Assembly: GCA_036504595.1 (NCBI GenBank)
Contig: DASXUX010000081.1
Coordinates: forward strand, 186,001-250,000
Source: DASXUX01 sp036504595
GTDB taxonomy: Bacteria; Planctomycetota; SZUA-567; H5-PLA8
Length of the DNA: 64,000 nt
Reading direction: 5' to 3'
The translations under genes were made by a program, and so were the position numbers. A model generated the notes under the pieces. That model was not told where the DNA came from. It saw nothing but the letters and a program-made list of their open reading frames with translations, and searched no databases. Positions 14,298 to 21,071 of the stretch are shown piece by piece (the first letter of the stretch is position 1; every line of letters begins with the position of its first letter).

Positions 14298-15655
14298 TCG
14301 TTCGCCCACTGAAGCTCCTTCACAATCCCCGCATCCACATCAATCCCCGCCTCTCCCATCACCGCCTTCGCCGCCGCATTCCCTTCGCGAGCCAACGCGG
14401 CGAGCACATTCCACGTATACGTCTCCACTACGAAATTGTCGGTCATCCCTTCACGCAACGCATAGCGCGCCGCCGGTCCAACGCAGTCTCGCGTTGTGCT
14501 CAGCGCCCCATCGCTAAACTCCGCAAACAGCGGCACATGAAAATGGCACCGCAATTCGTCAAAGTCGCTCAGCGATTTTCCCTTCAATTTTCGTTCATCC
14601 CACAAATGCGGCAGATCCTCAAAGCGCGTCAACTCGCCGCCGCTCCGGTTCCCCTCTCCCCCGCGAGGGAGAGGGGTTAGGGGTGAGGGGGCCGTGTGCG
14701 CAACAACCTGGTGCAAATACCGCGGCTCATCCCAGGGCTTCAGCCGTTCGAGGTTCTTCCCCGGCTCCTTCAGCTTCAGCGCCGCTGAAAGATGCAGCCC
14801 GCTCACCGGCACGCCCGCGGCCTTAAGCTGCTTCAGATCCTCCAGCGGGTCCTCGAACTCCACCGCCTGGTGGCACAAGTCCAGGTTGACCGTCAGGAAT
14901 CGCCGCGCCAGTTCCTCAGCCTGCGCTCTCGAAAGCCCCAGTTGCAGCGCAAACTTCTGGCGCGCATCGAAAAGAATCGCGCCATAGTATTCGATGAACT
15001 GCGCGCACGTCTCCCCCGTCGTCAGCGGCTCAGGCTCCAGACCAAGCTGTACCGTGCACCCCGTCAGCCGTTCCAAGCGGTACAATTCGCGCACGCATTC
15101 GGTCAAAAAATGAGCGCACTGCGCGCGGATTTCGTCGCTGTCGGCATAAAGCCCATTGTAAACGCCCGACGGCACGCTGATCGCCGTTCGCTTCGGCTTC
15201 CACGGCGACGCCGTCATGAAATGCGCCATCACTTTCGCGATCTTCAGGCTGTACAACGCGCGTCCGCCATCGGTCCAGGGCGGTGAGTACACTTGCTCTT
15301 TGACGCGCGGCGAATGGAAATTCCGGATCGGAAACGCGTTGATCGAAACCACCGCCAAGTCGAGTTGCTTCAACAGATCAAGCAGTTCCTGGCAGGCCGG
15401 GGTGGGGGAGGCTTTCAAAATGTCGTCCGACAACGTAGACGTCGTCGGCAGCGCTGGGTTTCCGAGCAGGTCGTCGATCTGTTGAATGCCCAGCCGCAGG
15501 TTGATGGCCGCTGTATTCGGACCAAACGCCCCGCGTGAAATCGGCCCGACGTGTTGACGAAGCATCTGCGAAAGCTCGGCCAGCGTTTCCGCGGGATGAA
15601 CATTCGTCGAATATGCTAAATAAGCGGTGCGCTCGCCTATCTTCAGTCGCCCCAT
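14279..15655 (-). CDS. eboE: EboE-like TIM-barrel metabolite traffic protein with an inserted repeat
   Basis: A 458-residue protein starting at ATG 15655 behind GGAGGGCAG. It has a xylose-isomerase-like barrel: AYLAYSTNVHPAETLAEL at the N-terminus (the STNVHP motif is typical of EboE), VSINAFPIRNFH (~112-123), QLGLEPEPLTTGE (~205), NLDLCHQAVEFED (~260), SGLHLSAALK (~290). The last part has FAEFSDGALSTTRD and VVETYTWNV. Metal-binding Glu, Asp and His residues are in place. Between about residues 322 and 338 a peptide reading SPLTPLPRGGEG interrupts the domain; it is encoded by a dispersed genomic repeat (see 14645-14696) inserted in frame. EboE-F proteins act in export of secondary-metabolite precursors in cyanobacteria; the compound handled here is unknown. 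Confidence 0.7.
   Translation of the reverse strand: MGRLKIGERTAYLAYSTNVHPAETLAELSQMLRQHVGPISRGAFGPNTAAINLRLGIQQIDDLLGNPALPTTSTLSDDILKASPTPACQELLDLLKQLDLAVVSINAFPIRNFHSPRVKEQVYSPPWTDGGRALYSLKIAKVMAHFMTASPWKPKRTAISVPSGVYNGLYADSDEIRAQCAHFLTECVRELYRLERLTGCTVQLGLEPEPLTTGETCAQFIEYYGAILFDARQKFALQLGLSRAQAEELARRFLTVNLDLCHQAVEFEDPLEDLKQLKAAGVPVSGLHLSAALKLKEPGKNLERLKPWDEPRYLHQVVAHTAPSPLTPLPRGGEGNRSGGELTRFEDLPHLWDERKLKGKSLSDFDELRCHFHVPLFAEFSDGALSTTRDCVGPAARYALREGMTDNFVVETYTWNVLAALAREGNAAAKAVMGEAGIDVDAGIVKELQWANEMLNDE
14645..14696. repeat. Dispersed CCCTCTCCC/GGGAGAGGGG repeat inserted in frame in eboE
   Basis: CCCCTCTCCCCCGCGAGGGA followed by GAGGGGTTAGGGGTGAGG forms a hairpin plus GGGTGAGGGG tail, the same layout as the intergenic copy at 10520-10575. 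Its length preserves the eboE reading frame. The encoded peptide SPLTPLPRGGEG interrupts otherwise domain-like sequence. Confidence 0.8.
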
Positions 15656-15848
15656 TGGCCTGCCCTCCACAGCCCACTGTTAAGAATAGTGCGAATTGGC
15701 CGTCTTGGCAGTAAGGAAGGCGAAATTTCTCATTTACTAACGTCGCGGCGGGTGTTAGACGATGCTAAATCACGCGGCTTGACAGATATCCGGGAATGGT
15801 CCAAGATAGGCTGGCCTGGAATAGTTGACGCGCGGGGAGCACCTGAAC

Positions 15849-16454
15849 ATGGCTTCAGTTACCGTTATCTTTGCTGGACAGGAACAGCAGACCTTCGAAC
15901 TCGACAAGCCCAAGATGGTCGTGGGCCGGGAGCCGAGCTGCGAAATCCATATCGACAATCTGGGTGTTTCGCGCAACCACTGCGCTTTCATCAACCGCGA
16001 GAACACCTTTGTTATACAGGATCTGGGATCCTCCAACGGCACCTACGTCAACGGCCGCAAGATCACTGAGTACTATCTGAACGACGCCGACGAAATCATC
16101 ATCGGCAAGTACACCCTGCGCTTCAAAAATGCGCAGCAGGCCGCCACGGCAGCTCCGGTCCCCTCGGCCGCCGCCGTCCCCGACACAATGAACACCTACG
16201 TGATGGACGGCAACAAGATTCAAGAGCAACTCGCCAAGATGCGCGGCGGCCCCACGCCCGCTCCAGGAGCCGTCCTCCCCGCCGCTGGCGCCACCGCAAA
16301 GGATTACGCTAAAGCTCTGGATCCCGGCCAGCCTGCCGCCGCCCTCGAAGCCACCGTCGGAAAGCTGAAGATGTTCGTGATCGCCCTGCTGGCCGTCGTC
16401 GGCGTGCTGCTGGCGGTGGTCGTGCTGTTTATGCTGGGCGTGATCAAGCCGTAA
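15849..16454 (+). CDS. FHA-domain protein with C-terminal membrane anchor
   Basis: A 201-residue protein beginning MASVTVIFAGQEQQTFEL at ATG 15849, with GGGAG upstream. Residues ~5-90 are a forkhead-associated domain with all signature pieces: VVGREPSCEI, SRNHC and SSNGTYVNG, so it should bind phosphothreonine peptides. A Pro/Ala-rich linker (~95-165) leads to a single C-terminal hydrophobic segment (MFVIALLAVVGVLLAVVVL) near 177-197. The FHA domain would face the cytoplasm. Such proteins usually partner with Ser/Thr kinases; none is in the window. Repeats follow directly after its stop. Confidence 0.85.
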   Translation: MASVTVIFAGQEQQTFELDKPKMVVGREPSCEIHIDNLGVSRNHCAFINRENTFVIQDLGSSNGTYVNGRKITEYYLNDADEIIIGKYTLRFKNAQQAATAAPVPSAAAVPDTMNTYVMDGNKIQEQLAKMRGGPTPAPGAVLPAAGATAKDYAKALDPGQPAAALEATVGKLKMFVIALLAVVGVLLAVVVLFMLGVIKP

Positions 16455-16465
16455 GCGAGAATCTT

Positions 16466-16700
16466 GCCACAGAGGTCACAGAGGTCACAGAGCACACAGA
16501 GATACAAAAAAAAGGTAACCGTTCAGTCCTCTGCTGATTTGATGCGCGGTGTTCTGCCGAGCGTTCCTTAACGGCCTTCAACACAGAGTCACAGAGAACA
16601 CGGAGGAGCACAGAGAAAGAATAGAGTTAAAAACACTCTGTGACCTCTGTGTCCTCCGTGCCTCTGTGTTGAAGGCTGTTTCTTTTGCGCTGAACTGAAC
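16466..16700. repeat. CACAGAGG word repeats: tandem array and an empty inverted pair
   Basis: Left, GGTCACAGAGGTCACAGAGC is a short tandem at ~16477-16497. Then an inverted pair: CCTTCAACACAGAG at 16575-16588 and CTCTGTGTTGAAGG at 16662-16675 are perfect 14-bp arms, with further degenerate pairing inward (GTCACAGAGAACACGGAGG against CCTCTGTGTCCTCCGTG). Only ~20 bp (AATAGAGTTAAAAA) separates the two repeat blocks. The same arms enclose the GxxExxY gene at 34028-34571. Confidence 0.8.
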
Positions 16701-16706
16701 GGTTGC

Positions 16707-16748
16707 AAAAAAAAAAGGCCGGACATCCCGCGAAGGTGTCCGGCCTTT
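16707..16748 (-). terminator. Rho-independent terminator of groEL
   Basis: On the minus strand a 9-bp stem GGCCGGACA/TGTCCGGCC (16745-16737 with 16725-16717) is followed by ten T residues (complement of the A-run 16707-16716). It lies ~155 bp after the groEL stop. On the plus strand the same stem is followed by TTTGTTGTTT, so it might also work weakly in that direction. Confidence 0.85.
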
Positions 16749-16815
16749 GTTGTTTCATTCCCCCTCCGCTTCCCCCAAAAACGAGAAGCGAAGACTGCCG
16801 GGGTCCAGCTAACGA

Positions 16816-16901
16816 AAAACCGCAGTCTGGAGTCTGGAAGTCTGGCGTCCTTGGAAACTGCAATCCAAAGACTCCAGACTCTGGACTCCAGACTCTAGAC
16901 T
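16816..16901. repeat. GTCTGGAGTCTGG inverted repeat
   Basis: CAGTCTGGAGTCTGGAAGTC on the left faces CCAGACTCTGGACTCCAGAC on the right, with CCTTGGAA and AATCCAAAG near the centre. It abuts the groEL stop codon. The same words occur at 53341-53410. Confidence 0.75.
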
Positions 16902-18530
16902 TTAGTAATCTTCCATCCCGCCGCCGCCCTGTGCCGGCGCCGGCTCTTTCTTCTTGGGCAGTTCCGAAATCGCCGCGTCGGTGGTCAGCAGCAGAGATGC
17001 CACGCTGGCCGCGTTCTGCAACGCCGTCTTCACGACCTTCGCCGGATCGAACACGCCGTCCTTCACCAGGTCGCCGTACTCTTCCGTCAAAGCGTTGAAG
17101 CCGAAGTTCTTGTCCTTGGCGTCCCGAATCCGCTGAGCGACGATCGCGCCTTCGTGGCCGGCGTTCTCGGCGATCTGGCGAGCCGGGGCTTCGAGCGCGC
17201 GGCGAACGATCTCAACACCGACCGCCTCATCGCCCTTGAGCTTCAAATTGTCGAGCGCTTCGCCGGCGCGAATCAGAGCCACGCCGCCGCCCGGCAGAAT
17301 GCCTTCTTCAACGGCTGCGCGAGCGGCATGCAGAGCGTCTTCGACGCGCAGCTTGCGCTCCTTCATCTCCGTCTCCGTCGCCGCGCCCACGCGCACCTGC
17401 GCCACGCCGCCAGCCAGCTTCGCCAGCCGTTCCTGCAGCTTCTCTTTGTCGTAATCGCTGGTGGTGATCTCGATTTCCTTCTTAATCTGAGCGATACGGG
17501 CCTGAATCTCTTCGCTCGGACCGGCGCCTTCGATCAGCGTCGTGTTGTCCTTGTCGATCTCAGCCTTCTTCACGCGGCCAAGGTCTTCCAGGCTGATCGA
17601 TTCCAGCGCAATGCCCAGATCTTCGGTGATGGCCTTGCCACCCGTCAGAATCGCGATGTCCTGGAGCAACGCTTTGCGGCGATCGCCATAGCCTGGGGCC
17701 TTGACGGCGCAGCAGGGCAGCGTGCCACGGAGCTTGTTGACGACCAAAGTCGCCAGCGCTTCGCCTTCGATCTCCTCGGCGATGATCAGCAGCGGCTTGC
17801 CGCTCTGAGCGATCTTCTCAAGCAGCGGGACGATGTCCTTGATCGAGCTCAGCTTCTTCTCGTAAATGAAGACGAAGGCGTTTTCGAGGATGCACTTCAT
17901 TTCGTTGACGTTGGTGGCGAAGTGCGGCGAGAGATAACCGCGATCGAAACTCATGCCTTCGACCAGGTTGACGTCCGTGGTAATCGATTTGCCTTCTTCA
18001 ACAGTGATGCAGCCGTCTTTGCCGACCTTGTCCATGGCATCGGCGATCTTCTGGCCGATTTCGTTGTCATTGTTGGCAGCGATGGCCGCGACCGAAGCGA
18101 TTTCTTTGCGTCCGGTGACTGCGGTGGCCATCTTGCCAAGCTGTTCGACGACCTTCGCAACGGCCGCGTCGATGCCGCGCTTCAGCGCCGTGGGGCTCGC
18201 GCCGGCCGCGACGTTCTTCAGGCCTTCTTCGAAGATGGCTTCAGCAAGCACCACGCTGGTGCTGGTGCCGTCGCCGGCCACGTCGTTGGTCTTGCTCGCC
18301 ACTTCGCGCACAAGCTGAGCGCCCATGTTGGCGTACTTGTCTTCCAGCTCGATTTCCTTCGCCACGGTCACGCCGTCGTTGGCAACCGTCGGTGAACCGA
18401 ACGACTTTTCCAGGATCACGCAGCGACCCCGCGGTCCCAAGGTCACGCGAACGGCGCGGGCCAGCGTCTTCACGCCACAGCGCAACGCTTCGCGGGCATC
18501 CTGGTCGAACACAATTTTCTTTGCTGCCAT
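16902..18530 (-). CDS. groL: Chaperonin GroEL (Cpn60)
   Basis: A 542-residue 60-kDa chaperonin subunit that forms the double ring for ATP-driven protein folding. Seen: VTLGPRGRCVILEKSFGSP (~28-46), GDGTSTSVVLAEAI (~84-97, phosphate-binding GDGT-T/S), GYLSPHFATN in the apical domain, and EGILPGGGVALIRAGEAL (~400-417). The usual Gly-Gly-Met tail is shortened to GGGGMEDY. Length is normal. It is the second gene of a groES-groEL operon with an 89-bp gap and ends in a strong terminator. I see no CIRCE operator upstream of groES. Confidence 0.98.
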   Translation of the reverse strand: MAAKKIVFDQDAREALRCGVKTLARAVRVTLGPRGRCVILEKSFGSPTVANDGVTVAKEIELEDKYANMGAQLVREVASKTNDVAGDGTSTSVVLAEAIFEEGLKNVAAGASPTALKRGIDAAVAKVVEQLGKMATAVTGRKEIASVAAIAANNDNEIGQKIADAMDKVGKDGCITVEEGKSITTDVNLVEGMSFDRGYLSPHFATNVNEMKCILENAFVFIYEKKLSSIKDIVPLLEKIAQSGKPLLIIAEEIEGEALATLVVNKLRGTLPCCAVKAPGYGDRRKALLQDIAILTGGKAITEDLGIALESISLEDLGRVKKAEIDKDNTTLIEGAGPSEEIQARIAQIKKEIEITTSDYDKEKLQERLAKLAGGVAQVRVGAATETEMKERKLRVEDALHAARAAVEEGILPGGGVALIRAGEALDNLKLKGDEAVGVEIVRRALEAPARQIAENAGHEGAIVAQRIRDAKDKNFGFNALTEEYGDLVKDGVFDPAKVVKTALQNAASVASLLLTTDAAISELPKKKEPAPAQGGGGMEDY

Positions 18531-18619
18531 CGCTCACTTCTCCTTAAAAGTCTGTTTGCGTAGCTGGGCGGCTGCCCATGAACACAGGCCGCACAGGCCT
18601 GCACTACGGACAGCGGGTT

Positions 18620-18916
18620 TTAACTTTTTACCACAGCCATGACGTCGTCCTCGGACATCAGCAGGTACTCTTCGCCGTCGATCTTCACTTCGGTGCCGGC
18701 GTAAGACGAGAACAGAATGCGGTCGCCCTTCTTGACCTGGAAGGAGCTCCGGGTGCCATTCTCCAGCAGCTTGCCCGAACCCAGCGCGATGACTTTGCCT
18801 TCCTTGGGTTTCTCTTTGGCCGAATCCGGCAGAACGATACCGCCGGCTGTTTTCTCTTCAGCTTCCAAGCGGCGAACCAGAATCTTGTCCCCCAACGGGG
18901 TGACGTTCGTGGGCAT
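18620..18916 (-). CDS. groS: Co-chaperonin GroES (Cpn10)
   Basis: A 98-residue lid protein for GroEL. Seen: PLGDKILVRRLEAEEKTAGGIVLP with the mobile loop at ~22-34, KGDRILFSSYAGTEVKIDGEEY and the terminal MSEDDVMAVV. The ATG at 18916 has AAGGAG upstream. First gene of the operon. The ~320-bp upstream region lacks the TTAGCACTC inverted repeat of HrcA regulation. Heat-shock control here, if any, must use another element. Confidence 0.97.
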   Translation of the reverse strand: MPTNVTPLGDKILVRRLEAEEKTAGGIVLPDSAKEKPKEGKVIALGSGKLLENGTRSSFQVKKGDRILFSSYAGTEVKIDGEEYLLMSEDDVMAVVKS

Positions 18917-19011
18917 GTGTCGTAGTCTCCTTGAGTGAACCCGTGCCTTCCCATAGGCTTTTCGGTGCGCTGCTCAAAGCAAGCCAAAGGCCAGAGTCGT
19001 ACGTGTGTGTT

Positions 19012-19041
19012 AAAGTATGAAACGCCAAGAACTTAGGTCAA
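19012..19041 (-). promoter_or_regulatory. Possible sigma-70-type promoter of groES-groEL
   Basis: On the minus strand TTGACC (19041-19036) is followed after 18 bp by TACTTT (19017-19012), about 95 bp before the groES start. The -35 is close to consensus and the -10 is weak. This is a by-eye call. Confidence 0.3.
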
Positions 19042-19143
19042 CTACAGGCTCTCATTCATGCGTTTCCTCTCGGAAAACACGTCAGACTGACCCACTGGCC
19101 AGAGTCAATAACCGTCAGAGTGGCGCACGAAAAGTGTGAGGTG

Positions 19144-19243
19144 GCACGCACGTGTCCGCGCGTCCTTTTGCGCGGACTCGTGCGTGCGAAGCGCATGAAG
19201 CACGCTTAAGTTCGCGCAAAAGACCGCGCGAACGTAAGCGTGC
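19144..19243. repeat. Two 44-nt covarying hairpin elements, head to head (copies B and D)
   Basis: Copy B (19144-19187, plus orientation) and copy D (19200-19243, minus orientation) share outer GCACGC/GCGTGC arms and a CCTTTT-type loop. The inner stems differ: B pairs ACG/CGT and TCCGCGC/GCGCGGA; D (read on the minus strand) pairs TTA/TAA and GTTCGCGC/GCGCGAAC. Twelve bases separate them. The whole unit is bounded by GTGGCACGC and GCGTGCCAC. It lies ~65 bp before the next gene. Confidence 0.8.
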
Positions 19244-19308
19244 CACACAAAACGCACGTTGAGCCACGCCGAAAGTCGGCTAAAACAGTCTCTGCAGGGG
19301 GGGCCTCA

Positions 19309-20118
19309 ATGAGAACACTATCCACATTCGCGTATCTGGCGGCAGCAACTCTGCCCCTCCTGGCCGCCGAAGGCCCGGACGAACTCAATGTCGAAGTCGG
19401 CGGCTTGCGCGTCGTCAGCCACACGGCTACTGAAGAAAAAGGCCTGCAGGGCGTCATCTGGTCCCCCGGCACCATGCTTGTCCTGCTGGTCAACTCGCCC
19501 ACCGGCGGCTTGGTTCAGTTCGATGGGAAAAATAGCGCCTTGGCCAAATTCGTGGACGACAAAGGCAACGATCTGCTAGCCAAACCCACCGCTCAGCCGC
19601 TTCAGGCGGCGCCGATCGGTTTCAACCTGTTCCCGAAAATCTCCACCGACGGCAAACACTGCGCAGTCGAGGTCTGCAGCCCGAACGTGCCGGCCAAAGG
19701 CTGCTCAGGCGTGACGCTCGAAGGCACGATCACAATGCTCTGCGCCAGCCAGAAAACCGAACACATCCAGAAAGATGTGGCCTTGAAAAATGGCACAAAA
19801 ATCAGCGCCCCAAACCTCGAACTGACGCTGGACAACGTCGGCAAGCCCGACGTGGGTGACGAACCGCTCGGCTTCACGATTCGAGCGTTCAAGGAGCTCG
19901 ACGAACTCGCCGACATCCGTTTCTGCAAAGCCGACGGCACTGAAATCAAGTCGCGCCGCACAGCCACATCCAAGATGGGAATCCTCGGCAATCTCACCGT
20001 TGAGTGGAACTATAACCTCGCCGAAAAAGCCGACGTCGCCACCATAAAGCTATTCCTCTGGTCCAACCTCCAGAAGAAACGCCTGCCGTTCAAACTCAAC
20101 GTCAACGTAGGGCTATAA
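19309..20118 (+). CDS. Secreted protein of unknown function
   Basis: A 269-residue protein from ATG 19309 (ribosome site GGGGGGG/AGGGG upstream). The N-terminus MRTLSTFAYLAAATLPLLAAE is a signal peptide. The mature part is rich in beta-type alternation (LNVEVGGLRVVSH, VSGVTLEGTITM-like text, LTVEWNYNLAEKADVATIKL). I recognise no domain; several Cys (in HCAVEVCSPN, KGCSGV, MLCAS, RFCKAD) could form disulfides in the periplasm. No operon partner is evident. The frame continues upstream into the hairpin repeat, which I exclude from the gene. Confidence 0.7.
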   Translation: MRTLSTFAYLAAATLPLLAAEGPDELNVEVGGLRVVSHTATEEKGLQGVIWSPGTMLVLLVNSPTGGLVQFDGKNSALAKFVDDKGNDLLAKPTAQPLQAAPIGFNLFPKISTDGKHCAVEVCSPNVPAKGCSGVTLEGTITMLCASQKTEHIQKDVALKNGTKISAPNLELTLDNVGKPDVGDEPLGFTIRAFKELDELADIRFCKADGTEIKSRRTATSKMGILGNLTVEWNYNLAEKADVATIKLFLWSNLQKKRLPFKLNVNVGL

Positions 20119-20313
20119 CAGCTTGCGCATTGCACAGAATGGGAAATTCACGCCAATTGACTTACGTCAATTCATCGAGTAGGCTATACTTGTACGGAGG
20201 GGGGAAATGCGGCCGCCGGACGACCCGCAAGAATTGGGGCTGGTACACAAAGCAATCTCAATCTTTTTGACTACGACGGTTGCTTCGAGTGGGACGAAGA
20301 GGCCGCGACAAGA

Positions 20314-20568
20314 GTGCTAGCTCAGGGTGACACCGGAGGTTTGACTCTCAAAGGTGTGCGAAGCGCTGTCCATGAAGCCCTTTGCCGCCAAAACAGGAGT
20401 TGCGAGCAGAATTTCGAGAAGCGGTCGCATTACGATACTCGCTACTTTTATGACATCGTTGTGGAATGCCCGGAATTCGAAACAGGTCTTTACGTGGAGA
20501 TGCGTTTGGCTTGGCGCGATGAGGACTACCCCGAAGTCAGAATCGTCAACAGTCACAAGGCGACATGA
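20314..20568 (+). CDS. Putative toxin partner of an MqsA-like antitoxin; 5' end uncertain, possibly frameshifted
   Basis: An 84-residue frame from GTG 20314 that ends in an ATGA overlap with the next gene, as toxin-antitoxin pairs often do. Protein text such as HYDTRYFYDIVVECPEFETG and RLAWRDEDYPEVRIVNSH looks real, but I recognise no toxin family. The same frame reads sensibly upstream of the GTG (LFDYDGCFEWDEEAATR) but has no ATG, GTG or TTG. The best start signal, ATG 20207 with GGAGGGGGGAA just before it, opens a different frame that stops at 20320. A single-base frameshift (real or a sequence error) between 20207 and 20314 would join them. Confidence 0.5.
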   Translation: MLAQGDTGGLTLKGVRSAVHEALCRQNRSCEQNFEKRSHYDTRYFYDIVVECPEFETGLYVEMRLAWRDEDYPEVRIVNSHKAT

Positions 20569-21011
20569 ACATGGACACTCCGAAACAGAAACCATTCCCC
20601 TGGGGTTGCTCCCACTGTGGCACACGAAGCGTGCAGCCGGTGACAGAGGACTACGCTGTGAAGGTACGCCACGACGGCAAGGACTACGATGTTTGCGTGT
20701 CCAACGCGGTAGTTCCAGCGTGCTCCAAGTGCGGACGAAAGGTCGTGACGGGGACGCTTGGCGAGCAACTCGACGCTGCGCTGCGCCAGAAACTCGGCCT
20801 TCTCTCGCCAGAGGAGATAAAGGCGGGAATTGAGGGACTGGGCCTATCCCAGAAGGATGTTGCCGCGCGGCTGGGACTCGCCCAGGAGACACTTTCGCGC
20901 TGGATTACGGGCGCAATGATTCAGACAAGAGCCAACGACCGTTTTCTGCGTCTGTTCCTGCAATTACCAGAAGCACGCGAGTTCCTAAGAAGAACTGCTG
21001 CCAGCGCCTGA
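20565..21011 (+). CDS. MqsA/YgiT-type zinc-finger plus HTH antitoxin-like protein
   Basis: A 148-residue protein. The N-terminal half carries two CxxC pairs (CSHCG at ~15-19 and CSKCG at ~53-57), a YgiT-type zinc finger. The C-terminal half has a Xre-type helix-turn-helix (GLSQKDVAARLGLAQETLSR, ~92-111). This is the MqsA architecture, in which the zinc domain binds the toxin and the HTH represses the operon. Its ATG overlaps the stop of the upstream frame (ATGA), consistent with translational coupling. A second ATG two codons in (MDTPKQK) is an alternative start. The partner does not resemble MqsR. Confidence 0.8.
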   Translation: MNMDTPKQKPFPWGCSHCGTRSVQPVTEDYAVKVRHDGKDYDVCVSNAVVPACSKCGRKVVTGTLGEQLDAALRQKLGLLSPEEIKAGIEGLGLSQKDVAARLGLAQETLSRWITGAMIQTRANDRFLRLFLQLPEAREFLRRTAASA

Positions 21012-21071
21012 TTCGCTCCGCCGCTCCGTCTTCCCGTGCGCAATCCGCCCCCTCGGTTATATTCTCCGGCC

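Noticed and set aside
16455..16901. tRNA or small-RNA gene in repeat-rich spacers
   Set aside because: No cloverleaf or T-loop GGTTCRANYCC pattern is visible; the foldable parts are word repeats and the groEL terminator.
17154..18395. 413-codon plus-strand frame opposite groEL
   Set aside because: It is the antisense shadow of groEL codons; no domain and no ribosome site.
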